64,000 nt of DNA from assembly GCA_001606155.1 (NCBI GenBank), contig LODT01000006.1:496001-560000 (forward strand). The letters run 5' to 3'. The stretch is from Tieghemostelium lacteum (lineage: Eukaryota; Evosea; Eumycetozoa; Dictyosteliales; Raperosteliaceae). Below the pieces are notes generated by a model. The model was not told the DNA's origin. It ran no database searches and was given only the letters and a program-made list of their open reading frames with translations. Shown in pieces: positions 9,018 through 21,273 of this stretch (position 1 is the stretch's first letter; each line of letters opens with the position of its first letter). The translations under genes were made by a program, and so were the position numbers.

Positions 9018-12000
9018 ATGGACACACTTGACATTGTTCAATACTCAGAATCATTCAATGAAATTGAATTGCAATATGGAAGATATAATTTTAATCAAGC
9101 GAGATATGACTACATGTTAATGTCTAAATTCTTAAAATGGTTTGATGAATATCAACCAAACTGTCACAATCAACAACACTCTAGAGTAGTTAAGGTTTTG
9201 AATGCTTTTCCTGATGTGATGATGCTCTATAGGAAATCAATTTATCAAAAATTATTGGAATCAAAAGACTCAACTATTATTGAAATTCTATTTCGTCTAC
9301 CACCTTTAAATGAATCAACACTACCATTATCATCACTTCTAGATGTAAGTTCTATCAAACATTTGTAGTAATGTTCATATTAATCAAATTGTGATTTCAT
9401 ATTTTTTTCCAATAATAGGCATCAAATTATGCAAATGTCACCCGAAATTGGTATAATATGGCAACTTCAATGATCATGCAAATATATTCAATAGGTAGAA
9501 ATAGAGAGGAAATAGAAAAAGATTTTACAACAAGAAGTGATTTGATTAGGGAAAAGAAATTCTCTTTTCAGACCATCAGAGAGACTATACAGATATTTTT
9601 AAAAGGTGTAATAGTTACACATTCAGAAGAAAATTCGGAGAAATTGATATTCTATCTGTGTCTTTTAACTTTTCAGAATCTAACAAGAGATGATATTCTT
9701 GAACTCAAAGATGACTATATGAAATTGATTCCTCATGTCTACAAATATAGCTCATCTTCAAGAATAAAATCAATTTCCTTCACTGGTTTAGATAGGAAAT
9801 CAGAAAGAATTGAATCCAATCTTTCTATTGCCAAGAGATATAGTCATAGAGTACAATCTCAACAACCCAACTACCTCTACTATTTGATTCAATACTATGG
9901 AATGGATATCATTGAAAAAGAGTCTGAAATATTCTATTTGGATTGGAAATCTAAACCTAAAGATCATAGTGAGTACACTACTCTCTTCACTTTTGCACAA
10001 TACATGATTGACAGCCAATACATCAGAGATAATCTACAGGTTTTATATAATTATTTTTGGTTAGCCATAGAATCTAACTTTGGCAATTATATTTATTATC
10101 TAAATATTTGGGGTAATTATATTGAACGATATGGAATTGTTCAACCAAAATATTTTGATAATCTCAGAGACTTTCTCATTGATAAACGCAAAATTATTAT
10201 AACAAATTCCCTTCACCCTACACTCTATGAATTCTATAACAGTCTTCTATCAGCAAACACTCAATACACAATTTCTAATTTCAAGCAAATTGTCACCGAA
10301 TATGCCAATAAACCATATAACTTCATGGTTTATCTCAATCAACTGTTAATGAAACCAACTATCCTTCAGGCCATTAAAACAAGTGATAACTCAAAGCAAT
10401 TATACAAAGAAATCAAAGATGTTGGATCAATGTCACCAGTGCACTATTGTTATTTGTTGGAATTTTTCATGGCATACAAAAAGGTCTATGAATACCCCAA
10501 GATGATACCTAAGTTTATAGATGCGATAAACAGTAACAAGAAATGGTTGATTAAAGATGAATCATTCTTTGCTCCAATTTTGAGATTCTACAGTCTCATA
10601 AAGATCAAGAACCCAAATGAAGCCAATCAATTGTTTGAGAAAACCATTCGATCATTCATCAAGGTTCTTGAAAGCTGTAAAAACTCAACAGTCAAATTGG
10701 ATATAATATATCCATATCTAAATGATATCAACGAGATTACCTACCTCTTTAAACTAACCAAACAAATTTTGAATGACTCTGACCAATACATTGAAATATT
10801 CAAACATTTCATTGATTTGGATCAGATTGATCAAAAGTACATTCAAGAGAATTTAGATGCAGTAGTTGAAATGGGATTTAAATACAACAACTACAATCAT
10901 ATTAGTAGAACTTTAAAGATTTTAGATGGATTGAATAGATATACCAATTTAGATTCACAAATTCTAAAATTAACAAATCAATTTCTCAGATGGTCTGGAA
11001 ACGCTACAATAATTTCTAATCTATTGAGCAGTCTACTTGATATCTCAAGTGGATATGAAGGATTTGTGGATTCTCTATTATCTATATATTTTAGTACTAT
11101 TAATATATCTCATGTGGTGTACTATATCAATACATTTGATTCAATTCATCAAAAGGTATTCTATAAAAATTCATCACCTATTGATATTTTCCAACAGGAT
11201 ATCATCAGAATTCATAACCAATTAGTCAGAGGTATAATCAACAAATGGAATTTGGTTGATCTCCCGTTACAGTCCATTCAAATTATACTCATGTACTTCA
11301 AACCATTGAAATCACTCGAAACACTGCTTCAAGATAAAATCTTGAAACAATTTAAATCATTTGATATCACTTCTAAAAAGTGTATTTTGAGATACATCAA
11401 AAAGAATGAAATACGAGTTTTAGAATATCTTAATGATTTCAATCTGACTGGATTCACATTTGATCACTATAAAATTGAACAGAATATCAACAACCAAACA
11501 CCATATGTTCAGAATCTCATCATTCAAAAGTTTGTAAGCTTTATCGCTCGTGATAAATCAACCAAGCCATCTGATAATCTTTTACTCTCATTGGTTTCAA
11601 AATTGTTCTTTAAAAGTGTTTGTCTCACATTCCAACACTATAAAATTAAGTTACCCCAGAAACTACCAGATAAATACCAACTATCCAGAGGAATGTGGTC
11701 ATTCATGTCATTAGGATGTTATCATCTCAACTATAAAGATCTTGAAAGATTCCATTATCAAGATGTTGAAGATATATTCTATCAAATATCATCACTCACA
11801 ATCCAAAACCCAATGACGTATTTAGTTGAACGAGAAATGTCAAATCTCACTCATTTGAAAATTGAAATCAGATTTGAAATGTCACTCAGTTGTATTTTAC
11901 AAATGGTGGAACATTGTTTTAAACTACAATCATTTCAACTCTCAGTCTCCAGCATTCCTCTAAATTCCATTATAATAACACTCATTGACAATATCATACA

Positions 12001-12739
12001 AAAATTGATTACAAACAACACCTCAACATTGAATCAACTCAACTTTGGGTATTCAGTTTTCTATATTACATCTGTCGATTTGATTGAACCAATGGAAGCC
12101 ATCTTTGAACAAATCACAAACCACCAAATATCAAACCCCACAACATTCAAAAATCAAATTTCATTAAATTTTATTACAGACAACAGCTATGAGAGGGTTA
12201 ATTTCCCAAATCTTGTAAGTATTAGAAGTCTCACCACATCATGCACTCATTTGATTTTACAGAATTATTATGATAATATCTTAAATCAACTGAAACCAAA
12301 TTTATTCTTGAACCTACGATCCATTTTCATCCAAATTGACTACCAATTGTCATTAGACATCGCCCACTTTATAATGTCACCAGAAATTGAATTAGAATCA
12401 CTAACTATTTTGTGTTATCCTAATCTTAACACAATTGATTACCAAAGAGTGAGTCATCAAATATTAGAGGTATTGAAGAAACCTAAATTACAAAAAGTTA
12501 AAATTATATTATATGCTGAGCAACTATTACCTGAGCATATTAACCCTATATTTTCAGTAGCTAATCAAAACCATACTATCAAGTCAATTAAAATATATAA
12601 ATATGGATTTAACAAACATGTGAGTGGTCACTTTAAGAATTACTACGAAGTTTATAAATCTCCATGTGTATCCGATGATCATCAATTCACTTTTGGTGAT
12701 TTTCACCCCATTAATAATTATCATTTTATCAAATATTAA
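9018..12739 (+). CDS. F-box/LRR-like dictyostelid family protein, tandem copy 2
   Basis: Two exons, 9018-9344 and 9419-12739, with a 74-bp intron at exactly the same place as in copy 1, giving 1215 residues. The ATG at 9018 was chosen because it aligns with the start of copy 1 (MDTLDIVQYSES against METYDFVQFSEA). It has the same plan: an F-box-like stretch across the splice, a helical middle, LLSLVSKLFFKSV, and an LRR-like tail. Differences from copy 1 include an internally deleted N-terminal segment, a replaced stretch around residue 505 (RWSGNATIISN), and small in-frame indels in the LRR-like tail. No frame is broken, so both copies look functional. Only 22 bp separate its stop from the inverted-repeat arm carrying SnoaL copy 2. 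The function is unknown beyond the motif reading. Confidence 0.8.
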
Positions 12740-12760
12740 ATAAATTTATGTAATACAAGA

Positions 12761-13318
12761 AAAAAAAAAGTTAATCCCATAACTCAAAAAAAACAAAAAT
12801 GTTTATTCCTTTGTGGCATTCCTGAATTTATTTGATTTGTATAAAAATTAATAATTATTTTTCATATTCATTTCATTCATTCAAACAATTAAGATTAAAC
12901 AATCAAGTTAATTAAAACACTAAGTATATAAACAATAATAATAATATAAAATGTCAAACCCAGAAGAAATTTTAAAAGCTATCATCAAAGGTATCCAAGA
13001 AAACAAGATCTTAGAGGTCTTTGATAAATACTATCACGATGATGTAGTCATGTACGAAAAAGGTGATTCTACAAATAGAATTGGTAAAGCTGCCAATAGA
13101 AAAGCTGAAGAAGGTTTTGCTGGCAATGCTACTATTCACTCTGCTGAAGTTACCAAATTCTTAGTTACTGGCAATAACACTGCCTACGAAATGAAAATGG
13201 ACTTTACTTATGGTGGTCACAGAGTTCAAAAGACTCAATGGGCTATCCAAGAATTCAAAGACAACAAAGTTATCAAAGAAGAATTCTTCTAAATTTTTAA
13301 AAATAATGTAAAATATAT
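12761..13318 (+). repeat. Inverted-repeat arm 2: SnoaL-like gene plus promoter
   Basis: Near-identical inverted partner of 7874-8433, with the same A-tract and GTTAATCCCATAACT border, the same promoter (with GTGGCATTCCTGAATTTATT), the gene and a short 3' flank. Homology fades shortly after the stop codon. Arms this similar could recombine and flip the 4.3-kb interior. Confidence 0.85.
12951..13292 (+). CDS. SnoaL/NTF2-like domain protein, copy 2
   Basis: A 113-residue, intronless single-domain protein. It has the same sequence as copy 1 except Glu at residue 66, and is identical in protein to copy 3 at 20755-21096, with only a few silent differences. The domain reading is as for copy 1: N-terminal helix, YYHDD turn, and a four-stranded sheet ending VIKEEFF. 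It lies just downstream of the second F-box/LRR-like gene on the same strand, but has its own complete promoter copy, so read-through is not needed. The near-absence of silent change between copies means recent duplication or ongoing gene conversion. Confidence 0.8.
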   Translation: MSNPEEILKAIIKGIQENKILEVFDKYYHDDVVMYEKGDSTNRIGKAANRKAEEGFAGNATIHSAEVTKFLVTGNNTAYEMKMDFTYGGHRVQKTQWAIQEFKDNKVIKEEFF

Positions 13319-13428
13319 TCCTATAATTTCAACATATCATATCAATGAAAATTTACTCCTCTTTAAAATCCTGATTGTATATTTACTATTTAAGATTTAA
13401 AAAACTATTCTCATGAATGTTTATTTTA

Positions 13429-14067
13429 TTAATTTATGCATTTAATATTGATACTGAGATCATTAATAACAGTTGGTTTCAACATAAATGAATAACAGGG
13501 TTCATCTGAATTATCCAATAAGCTTGGTGCACACATTTCAAGATAGGGTGTTTTTCCTTCACATGAATAGATATAAATTCCATCACTTGCGTTTACTGAA
13601 TTTATAGAATAATTTTGAGAGAAATAGGCTTGGCCAACAGTTTCTTGATTACCCCCGCTACCATTCTGGAATGTAACCACTAAACTATTTGAAAGTGCTT
13701 GTATTATACTATTACTGATTGATAATTTATAATAGGAATAATCATTTGTATTGGTTGGTGTACAAATATCAACTTGATAATCAGTACTATTATCAACAGT
13801 GTCATAACATTCAGATTTAAAGATATTAAATTGAACAATATCATCACTTGTTTGTTTAAACAAGAAATTAAATGGTAACTGGTTATCATAATCATAACAA
13901 GTGTTTGCCACACCACTATAAGCAGCACCTGTTGGTGTTTTACAATCTGAATCTTCATATTCAATAAAGTTGAAATACTGGTGGTTATTATTATTTATAG
14001 GATATGTTAAAACTACTGTTAATATTACTCCTAATAATATTGAAATTATATTAAAGAATTTGTTCAT
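13429..14067 (-). CDS. Small secreted Cys-containing protein
   Basis: A 212-residue intronless protein. Residues 1-23 are a signal peptide or anchor (MNKFFNIISILLGVILTVVL) followed by a mature domain with about ten Cys residues (for example DSDCKTP, NTCYDYD, SECYDT, VDICTP, SCEGKTP, EMCAPS, PCYSF) and several N-glycosylation sites (NGS, NYS, NAS). No C-terminal membrane segment or GPI signal. The pattern suggests a disulphide-bonded extracellular or vesicle-lumen protein of a dictyostelid-specific family; I do not recognise the family and assign no function. It is convergent with SnoaL copy 2, 136 bp away. Confidence 0.75.
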   Translation of the reverse strand: MNKFFNIISILLGVILTVVLTYPINNNNHQYFNFIEYEDSDCKTPTGAAYSGVANTCYDYDNQLPFNFLFKQTSDDIVQFNIFKSECYDTVDNSTDYQVDICTPTNTNDYSYYKLSISNSIIQALSNSLVVTFQNGSGGNQETVGQAYFSQNYSINSVNASDGIYIYSCEGKTPYLEMCAPSLLDNSDEPCYSFMLKPTVINDLSINIKCIN

Positions 14068-14428
14068 TTTTTATAACAATTTGTTGTTTATAATAAAATG
14101 AAATGATTTCCCTTTTTAAATAGATGAACCTTAAGCCTCATGTAAAGGTGAGAAAATGTGATGAAAGATATCACAATAGAATGATAAATGGAATCAATCT
14201 TATCATTTATAAATGTTTATAATGGTTCCATTGAAAAATCTGAATAAAATTTAAATATAAAATGGAGTGAATAGCTGATGTCACAACAAGCTAATTTAAA
14301 AAAAAAATCAAAATTAAAAATTTTTTTTTTGAAAGCCAAATTAATTTTTTTTGACGATCAACATCGTTATTTAAAATATCTTTGGCATCTTGGGATTTAA
14401 CAGTTATTTTATTGTTATTTCGATTATT
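14068..14428. other. AT-rich intergenic spacer
   Basis: This is the upstream region of the secreted-protein gene (minus strand) and the 3' flank of the ABCA gene. It contains homopolymer A and T tracts around 14297-14350. I see no ORF, RNA gene or repeat of note. Confidence 0.6.
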
Positions 14429-17400
14429 TTATCCTAAGCTTCTATTTAAACTCATTTTTAAACCATTAGATGACATTGATAACTTATTATAACTTCTATC
14501 CATTTTAATTTGATATGGTAGTACATTGTCTTCATCCTCTTCTTTATCAGGATCAGTTTCATTATAATCATTAAGAGTTCTTGCACCAGTTAATTTGAGG
14601 AATACTTGTTCTAGTGAAGTTTGACTTACTGAATAACTATCAACTAGATAGTGAAGATCTATTTGAATGGCAGAAAATATCTTTGATAGTTGAATTGGAT
14701 TATCAATTGGATTTGGAACTTCAAAACTACCAACAAGATCATGATGATCAATTAGTTTTGAACCAGGAGGTAGATTTTCTAATACAATACTAACACCAAT
14801 CTCTGCATATTCTTTTTTAAATTTAACATCAACTGAATAACCTGAGCCATATTTACTCTTTACATGTTGAATGGATCCTAAACATGTGAATTTACCATTC
14901 TTCATAATTGAAATTCTATCACAAAGTGCTTCACATTCTTCCATTGAATGAGTTGTGATGATAATTACTTTGTTCTTTCCTAATTCTGAAATTGTTTTCC
15001 ACATAAATCTACGAACTTGTGCATCAACACCACATGATGGCTCATCTAATATAACCAATGATGGATTTGCAATACATGCAATTGATAATGATACTTTTCT
15101 TTTATTACCACCAGAATAGCCTTTTACATTTGAATTTCCAATTTTATTAAGATCCATCATGTGAATGAAACCTTCAACTGTATCGTGAATTTGATCTTCA
15201 GGTATACCTTTAATTCTACTATATAACCAAAGTTGTTCTCTTGCAGATAATAAACCAACCAATGCACAAAACTGTGGGCACATTCCCATTGATTCCAATG
15301 CTTTGGATCTATCATTCATAAGATTATAACCATTGATTTGTACAGTACCTGATGTTGGTATTAAATCACCTGAAAGTATATTTAAAGTTGTTGATTTACC
15401 TGCGCCATTCATACCCAGTAAACCAAATGTCGTACCTCTATCAATACCTAAGGTACTATTATAAACTGCTTGTAAAGGTGGTTCACCTTTAATTGGATTT
15501 GTAAAGGATTGATGTAGATCCTTAAATGATACCAATTCAAATGGATTGTTTTCAACTCTAATTCTCTCTGCTGATACATCAGAATCCTCATCGGGGGGTG
15601 GTGTTGGCGAAATTGGTGGAAATTTAGAGAATCTTTTATAATAATGACCTCTAAGTTCTGGTACATAATCAATTAATAATATCCAGCTAATCCATACTAT
15701 AGAGTGAATAGTTAGAATCAAAAGAGGAGTACCACAATATTCGAGTGCCCAATGATTTGTAATTACAATGGTACCAAGTCTTTGAATTCCTGGAAATCCA
15801 CTTATTACTGCTATAACATTACTTAAACAATAGAGTGGCGATGTAATATAAAATAAAACATCTAGAAAATCACCAAAGCTCTGTAATTTTTCATCACCAT
15901 TTTTAATAACAAATATTCTAACAATTAAATTGACCACAGTGTATATTAAAGAGATACCTAATAGAATACCAAATATGGAACCAGTTGATTTACCATGACT
16001 TTGAAATTTAAATGAAATCACATAGGCCAATGGTACAATAGACAATGCAGTAAGGAACAACGTTAGGAAAAATAATATAAAATTATTTTTAAATTGTTGA
16101 TTTGTCCCAATCATTATAAATTCTGTAAATAATACCAATAGCATTATTATACCATAATCCCAAAGTAAATTTGATAACCAATAAACATATTTCTTACAAC
16201 CAGATATATAGAGTAATCTCTTTACACGATCTGAACGTTCTTGAGATATATTACCACCAAATGATGCTGCAACCAATGCAAATGCAGCTAATAATAAAAT
16301 GATAAAGAATATAATACCACCAATATTTGTATTCTCACTTATTATTTCAAATTTACTTCTAATATGCTGAAATGGTTCACTTGTTACTTCTATACCAAGA
16401 CCAACTCTAGAAGCCAATAAAGAATTACTCATGAGATTTATATAAATTGGTAAAACATGAAGATATTCTCTATTGTACCATACTTTAGCTAAAATACCAG
16501 AGCTATTGGAATCAAATGAGAAAGCACCTGGATTATCTTTATAATTCTCGACTAGATATTGATTCATTTCATCAGGCTCAATATACTTTGCTTTACCAGG
16601 TGAAGAATGGTGATCTAATGCCTCCTCAATGAGAGGCCTCATAGGACCATCAACTGAATATGGTAGATAAATATTCGGTGTTATTAATGAGGTTAAATTC
16701 AATGGCAGGGGAGTGGTATTTCCATTGAAAAAATTAAATGATGACATTTTCTTTAACAATACAACACCAGTACTAACAATAATAAGTGGAATTAAAAGTG
16801 ATAGTATAAATGCTCTACGGTCCTTCATTGTTGTTCTAAATCTCTTGTATAATAACCCTTTCATTTGTTGTCTAACTGTAATACCTTGTGAGTTAGTATT
16901 AATGGCTTTTCTCATTAATTCTTCTTTCAACTCCAATTGAGAATCAATTGATTCTTGATCATCGTTTATATTGTCACGATGAATTAAATGATCTTCATTC
17001 GATAGAGATAAAAATATCTCTTCAATAGTAGTAACTGAAATACCATAATGTAATACATTTAATCTCTCTGTATTATTTTCAAGATCTTGAAAAAATTCTG
17101 AAAATACATCAATATTTGATGTTGGTAGTCTAAAACTAACTTCAGTTGCTGCATTTGATAGAATACTTGAATGTGGTATATGTGATTTAACAAATGCCAC
17201 TATTGGATCGGTATCTACTTTGGAACTATTCTTTGAGATGGTTAAAAGATAACCAGCACCAAATTTATTCTTTAAGAATAGACTTGAACCATCACATCTA
17301 AGTTTACCTCTTGATATAATTGCAATTCTATCACCAAGGAAATCAGCTTCATCCATAAAATGTGTTGTGAGAATTATTGTTCTACCTTTTTTATATTTCA

Positions 17401-19784
17401 ATAAGAAATCCCAAACACCACGTCTACTTAGTGGATCCATACCAGATGTTGCCTCATCGATAAATAATACTTTAGATCTACCAATAAATGCAATTCCCAA
17501 ACAAAGTTTTCTCTTTTGACCACCTGATAGAGTCGAAGAAGGTGAATTTAATTTCTCACCGATTCCAACTTCATTAGCCATAAATTTAGCTTCTTTAGTA
17601 GCTTGTTTTCTATCAGTTATACCTTTTAACGATGCATATATTTCAAGATGTTCAAGTACAGTTAATGTAGGCCATAGAATATCTTGTTGTGGACAAACTC
17701 CAATTATTTTTCTTATCTCCTCCATTTGGGTTTTTGTGTTGTAACCATCAATTATAGCGTGACCTTGGGTTGGTGTAATCAATCCCGTAAGACATCCAAT
17801 AGTTGTTGATTTACCTGAACCATTTGGTCCTAAAAATGCATGAATTTGACCATCATACATATTAAGATTTAAATCGTCAATGGCAACTCTTAAACCATCA
17901 CCAGTTTCATATTCTTTTCTTAATTGCCTAATTGATACTTTTACTGATTTATTCTCTGGTTTTTCTTCAACATCTATATTTTTATGTATTATTGATTCAT
18001 TTTCATCAATATATTCATCATCATAAATGAAGTTATTTAATAATAGGGATGAAAAATTATTGGTCTTTGTTATACCAAATTTCTTGTACCAATATGATTT
18101 TGATAATGGGAAATACCATGGCTTTTTTATACCATATTGACCAGTCATTATATTATCAATATACCAAAGTAGAATAAGATATAAAAATATATCAAATACC
18201 AACATACCAATTATACTTGATTCTTTAACAGTTATATTCCAATTCAAATCCTGAATATCAGTTATATCTCTTGATGTAATGGTGTGGATTAAAATGGTGA
18301 ATGCAATTGGCGATATCAAAGAGAATAGTAACTGTAAAGATTTATTAAACTGTGTTGTAACTAAAATACCAAATGAACTTAACACCAAAATAATGAAAAA
18401 ACTTATTAAACCAGCAAACTTTGATCTATCAAAGAATTTCGATAAAATAAATGATAAAATAAGTAAAGTCAAAGTATATAATACAAAACTAAAAAGTACC
18501 ACTACAATAGGTGTTGTGTAAATTAATTGAGTTGATAATAATACAATAGCTATTATAATACTCGAAGGAATTGATATATACATTGAAGAAACTGAATAAC
18601 TAAGGTAATATGAAAGTGTATTTAAACCCATCATTTTCATACCTTCTAATATCTTTGTTTCTTTCTCCATAACTAGATCTGTTATCATACCAAAATAACA
18701 AATAAAAAGAGAAGCGGTAAGAAAAACACCGCCAAAATTTAATAATATAGTTTGACGACCTTGTATCCATTTCTGCCATAACTTTACATATGGATTTGGA
18801 AATCTCTGTGCTGTTGTTATAATTGGTATATCAAATCCAGAGTAAACATAAAGAATCGCTTGATCTACTGCTGTTTGAATTTGTGTAAAACCATGTCGTA
18901 GGTATATTTGTGAATCTGACATTATTGTACCTTTTACTTTTGAATTATCATTTACAAAATCAGAATCTACACTAATACTATATCTAAAAGTTCGATTATA
19001 TACGACTTCATTTGCATTACTATTATCGCTAAATGACATTGATGTTGATGAAAATGATGATGAAGATGGTATATCACTACTATCAATAGGTGGAAAATCT
19101 AAATCAGGATCACCTTCAAACCATAATCCTCCAATTACACCTCTATAATTATCAGGATCATGATAGAAATCATCCATTTCTTGTTTAGTTTTAAAAAATT
19201 TCATGCATGTCTCTGGATCAGACCTATTCTGTGCAAATGTAATTTGAAATTGTAGATATTTAATAATTGCTTCTTGATATTCTGTTAATCCATTTGGATT
19301 GCTTGTACCAAATAATAATAAATATGTTCTACCAACCAAATATGGTAATCCAATTGCTGGATGTTCTGTATAATCTGGTTGAATTATCATAACTATATCT
19401 GTTTAAGTTTGTATAATTTAATGTTAAAGTAAATTCATTTATTCCTATTATAAGCTAAATCTTAAACTTACATAAAATTCCAAAAAGTACTGCAATTACA
19501 ACTATGAAGATAGGCAGATAATAAGATTTAGAATATTGAACAAGATATGAAATTTGTGTTGTTATGTTTATAAAAATCTTACCTAATGGTTGTAAAATCT
19601 CTATTATAATTTTAAGTTTTGATTCACCTTTTAATAATGAATTCTTTCGTAACATTGTTTGAAATTGAAAAAGAGTATCTTTTAGATTCATTTTAATATC
19701 TAAATCATTCGATTCTATATCTTTTTTTGTTTCATTCTTTTCTATATCATCTACTTCTTCAAGTTTTATAAACTCTCCTATCAT
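14429..19784 (-). CDS. ABCA-type full ABC transporter
   Basis: Two exons on the minus strand: exon 1 19784-19472 and exon 2 19398-14429, with a 73-bp intron (GTAAGT to ACAG) joining as FGIL-YIVMIIQPDY. Total 1760 residues, normal for full-length ABCA proteins. Plan: cytosolic N-terminus, first membrane helix near residue 90, a luminal loop, a cluster of five to six membrane helices, NBD1, a second loop and helices, then NBD2. NBD1 shows GPNGSGKST (about residue 627), LSGGQKRK and VLFIDEATSG. NBD2 shows GMNGAGKST (about 1435), YSGGNKRK and LVILDEPSCG. All Walker and signature motifs are present, so both sites look competent. ABCA proteins move lipids across membranes of the plasma membrane or endolysosomes. 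D. discoideum has about a dozen ABCA members; which one this matches cannot be told by eye. Confidence 0.93.
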
Positions 19785-19889
19785 CGTTCTTTATGTTTTA
19801 TCCGTATCGCAATAAACTCATGCCCAACTTAAATTAAATTTTTTTTTTTTTTTTTGGAATTATTTGAAAATTAGGGTTATGAAATGGTG

Positions 19890-20560
19890 AAAAATGTGAT
19901 TCGAATTTAAATGTACAACCCAGAGGTTATAAGAAAAATAAATTTTTTAAAAAGAAAAGTGCAATCAAGTTATGAAGAAACTATATATTTTGTTGTTGCA
20001 GTTACTAAAGCAACAAAACAAACTGATCCAGTTATAATACCAACAAGTTGTGGAATACTTAAGGATTTTTTAGATTTCTCTGCACAAATAGAACCTTTTT
20101 ATCTTGATATGGTGCATAGAGTAATATTAAACTAAAATCTGGATCAAGAATTACAAAATCATTAAAATATGGTCATAGTACCAATTAGTGCATTTGATTT
20201 TGAATCTGAATTTGAATCTGTATTATCACTTTTTAATATCAGATTAATCTTTGTATTCTCACCATCAACAATACCAATATCACTAAATTCACCAACAAAT
20301 ATCTTATCATCCATTAACTTGAATATTAAATATCATTTTGATCATAATTTATCTCTTTAAAGGTACATGATCACTATTATCTGAAACTGATGTTAAAAAT
20401 ATCAGAACTTGGTAAAATATTTGTACTGTTGATTACTTTAAATCTGATACAAGTTGGTGTAAACTCATGAGTTTAAAGAAATCAGGATCCATTAAATACT
20501 ATGCCAATATAACATCTGGAACTTTGTTAATCTACTTCAGATCTTTAGAATAGTTTTTTC
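19890..20560 (-). pseudogene. Decayed host gene: C2-like fragment and membrane segment
   Basis: This 780-bp gap upstream of the ABCA gene holds protein-like pieces on the minus strand, in different frames and interrupted by stops. At 20314-20162 a 50-residue piece begins MDDKIFVGEFSDIGIVDGEN and ends ALIGTMTIF, which fits the second half of a C2 domain (D-K-x-x-G-E-F then G-T-M-T-I). At about 20075-19970 comes a basic then hydrophobic segment (KSKKSLSIPQLVGIITGS), like a C-terminal membrane anchor. Further upstream pieces (to about 20560) carry more C2-like residues but are broken. The likely ancestor is a C2-plus-anchor membrane protein. A spliced gene with very short introns is possible but would need several unsupported junctions. 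Competing plus-strand ORFs at 19911 and 20169 show no recognisable domain. Confidence 0.4.
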
Positions 20561-20564
20561 TGGC

Positions 20565-21119
20565 AAAAAAAAAAGTTAATCCCATAACTACAAAAAAAAC
20601 AAAAATGTTTATTCCTGTGTGGCATTCTTGAATTTATTTGGATAGTATAAAAATTAATAATTATTTTTCATATTCATTTCATTCATTCAATCAATTAAGA
20701 TTAAACAATCAAGTTAATTAAAACAAAGTATATAAACAATAATAATAATATAAAATGTCAAACCCAGAAGAAATTTTAAAAGCTATCATCAAAGGTATCC
20801 AAGAAAACAAGATCTTAGAGGTCTTTGATAAATACTATCACGATGATGTAGTCATGTACGAAAAAGGTGATTCTACCAATAGAATTGGTAAAGCTGCCAA
20901 TAGAAAAGCTGAAGAAGGTTTTGCTGGCAATGCTACTATTCACTCTGCTGAAGTTACCAAATTCTTAGTTACTGGTAACAACACTGCCTACGAAATGAAA
21001 ATGGACTTTACCTATGGTGGTCACAGAGTTCAAAAGACTCAATGGGCTATCCAAGAATTCAAAGACAACAAAGTTATCAAAGAAGAATTCTTCTAAATTT
21101 TTAAATACTGTAAAATATA
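20565..21119 (+). repeat. Third copy of the SnoaL gene-plus-promoter unit
   Basis: Same unit as the inverted arms at 7874-8433 and 12761-13318, here in plus orientation. It carries the promoter border GTTAATCCCATAACT, the gene and a short 3' flank (ATTTTTAAATACTGTAAAAT). Homology stops on both sides, so the unit of duplication is about 555 bp, one gene with its promoter. Confidence 0.85.
20755..21096 (+). CDS. SnoaL/NTF2-like domain protein, copy 3
   Basis: 113 residues, intronless, identical in protein to copy 2 and one residue different from copy 1 (Glu66). It differs from copy 2 at only a handful of silent sites (for example GGTAACAACACT against GGCAATAACACT). The shared promoter word TGTGGCATTC and the TATAAACAATAATAATA segment precede the ATG. 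It sits 178 bp upstream of the las1 start on the same strand. A role in small-molecule binding is the family inference; nothing here tells the ligand. Confidence 0.8.
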   Translation: MSNPEEILKAIIKGIQENKILEVFDKYYHDDVVMYEKGDSTNRIGKAANRKAEEGFAGNATIHSAEVTKFLVTGNNTAYEMKMDFTYGGHRVQKTQWAIQEFKDNKVIKEEFF

Positions 21120-21273
21120 TTTAATAAAATTAAAATAATTTCAAATATGTTATTTGAAATGTAATTTATATCAATAATAGTGAATAGTGTTATTAATATT
21201 TGCTTGCATTAAATGAATTTTCATTTCTTTTAATTTTTTTTTTGTCTAAAATAAAATCGATTATCGGTAATTG

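Noticed and set aside
19911-20135. Plus-strand 74-residue ORF in the ABCA/SnoaL gap
   Set aside because: It lacks a recognisable domain and lies opposite a hydrophobic anchor-like piece on the minus strand, which is the better protein-like reading.
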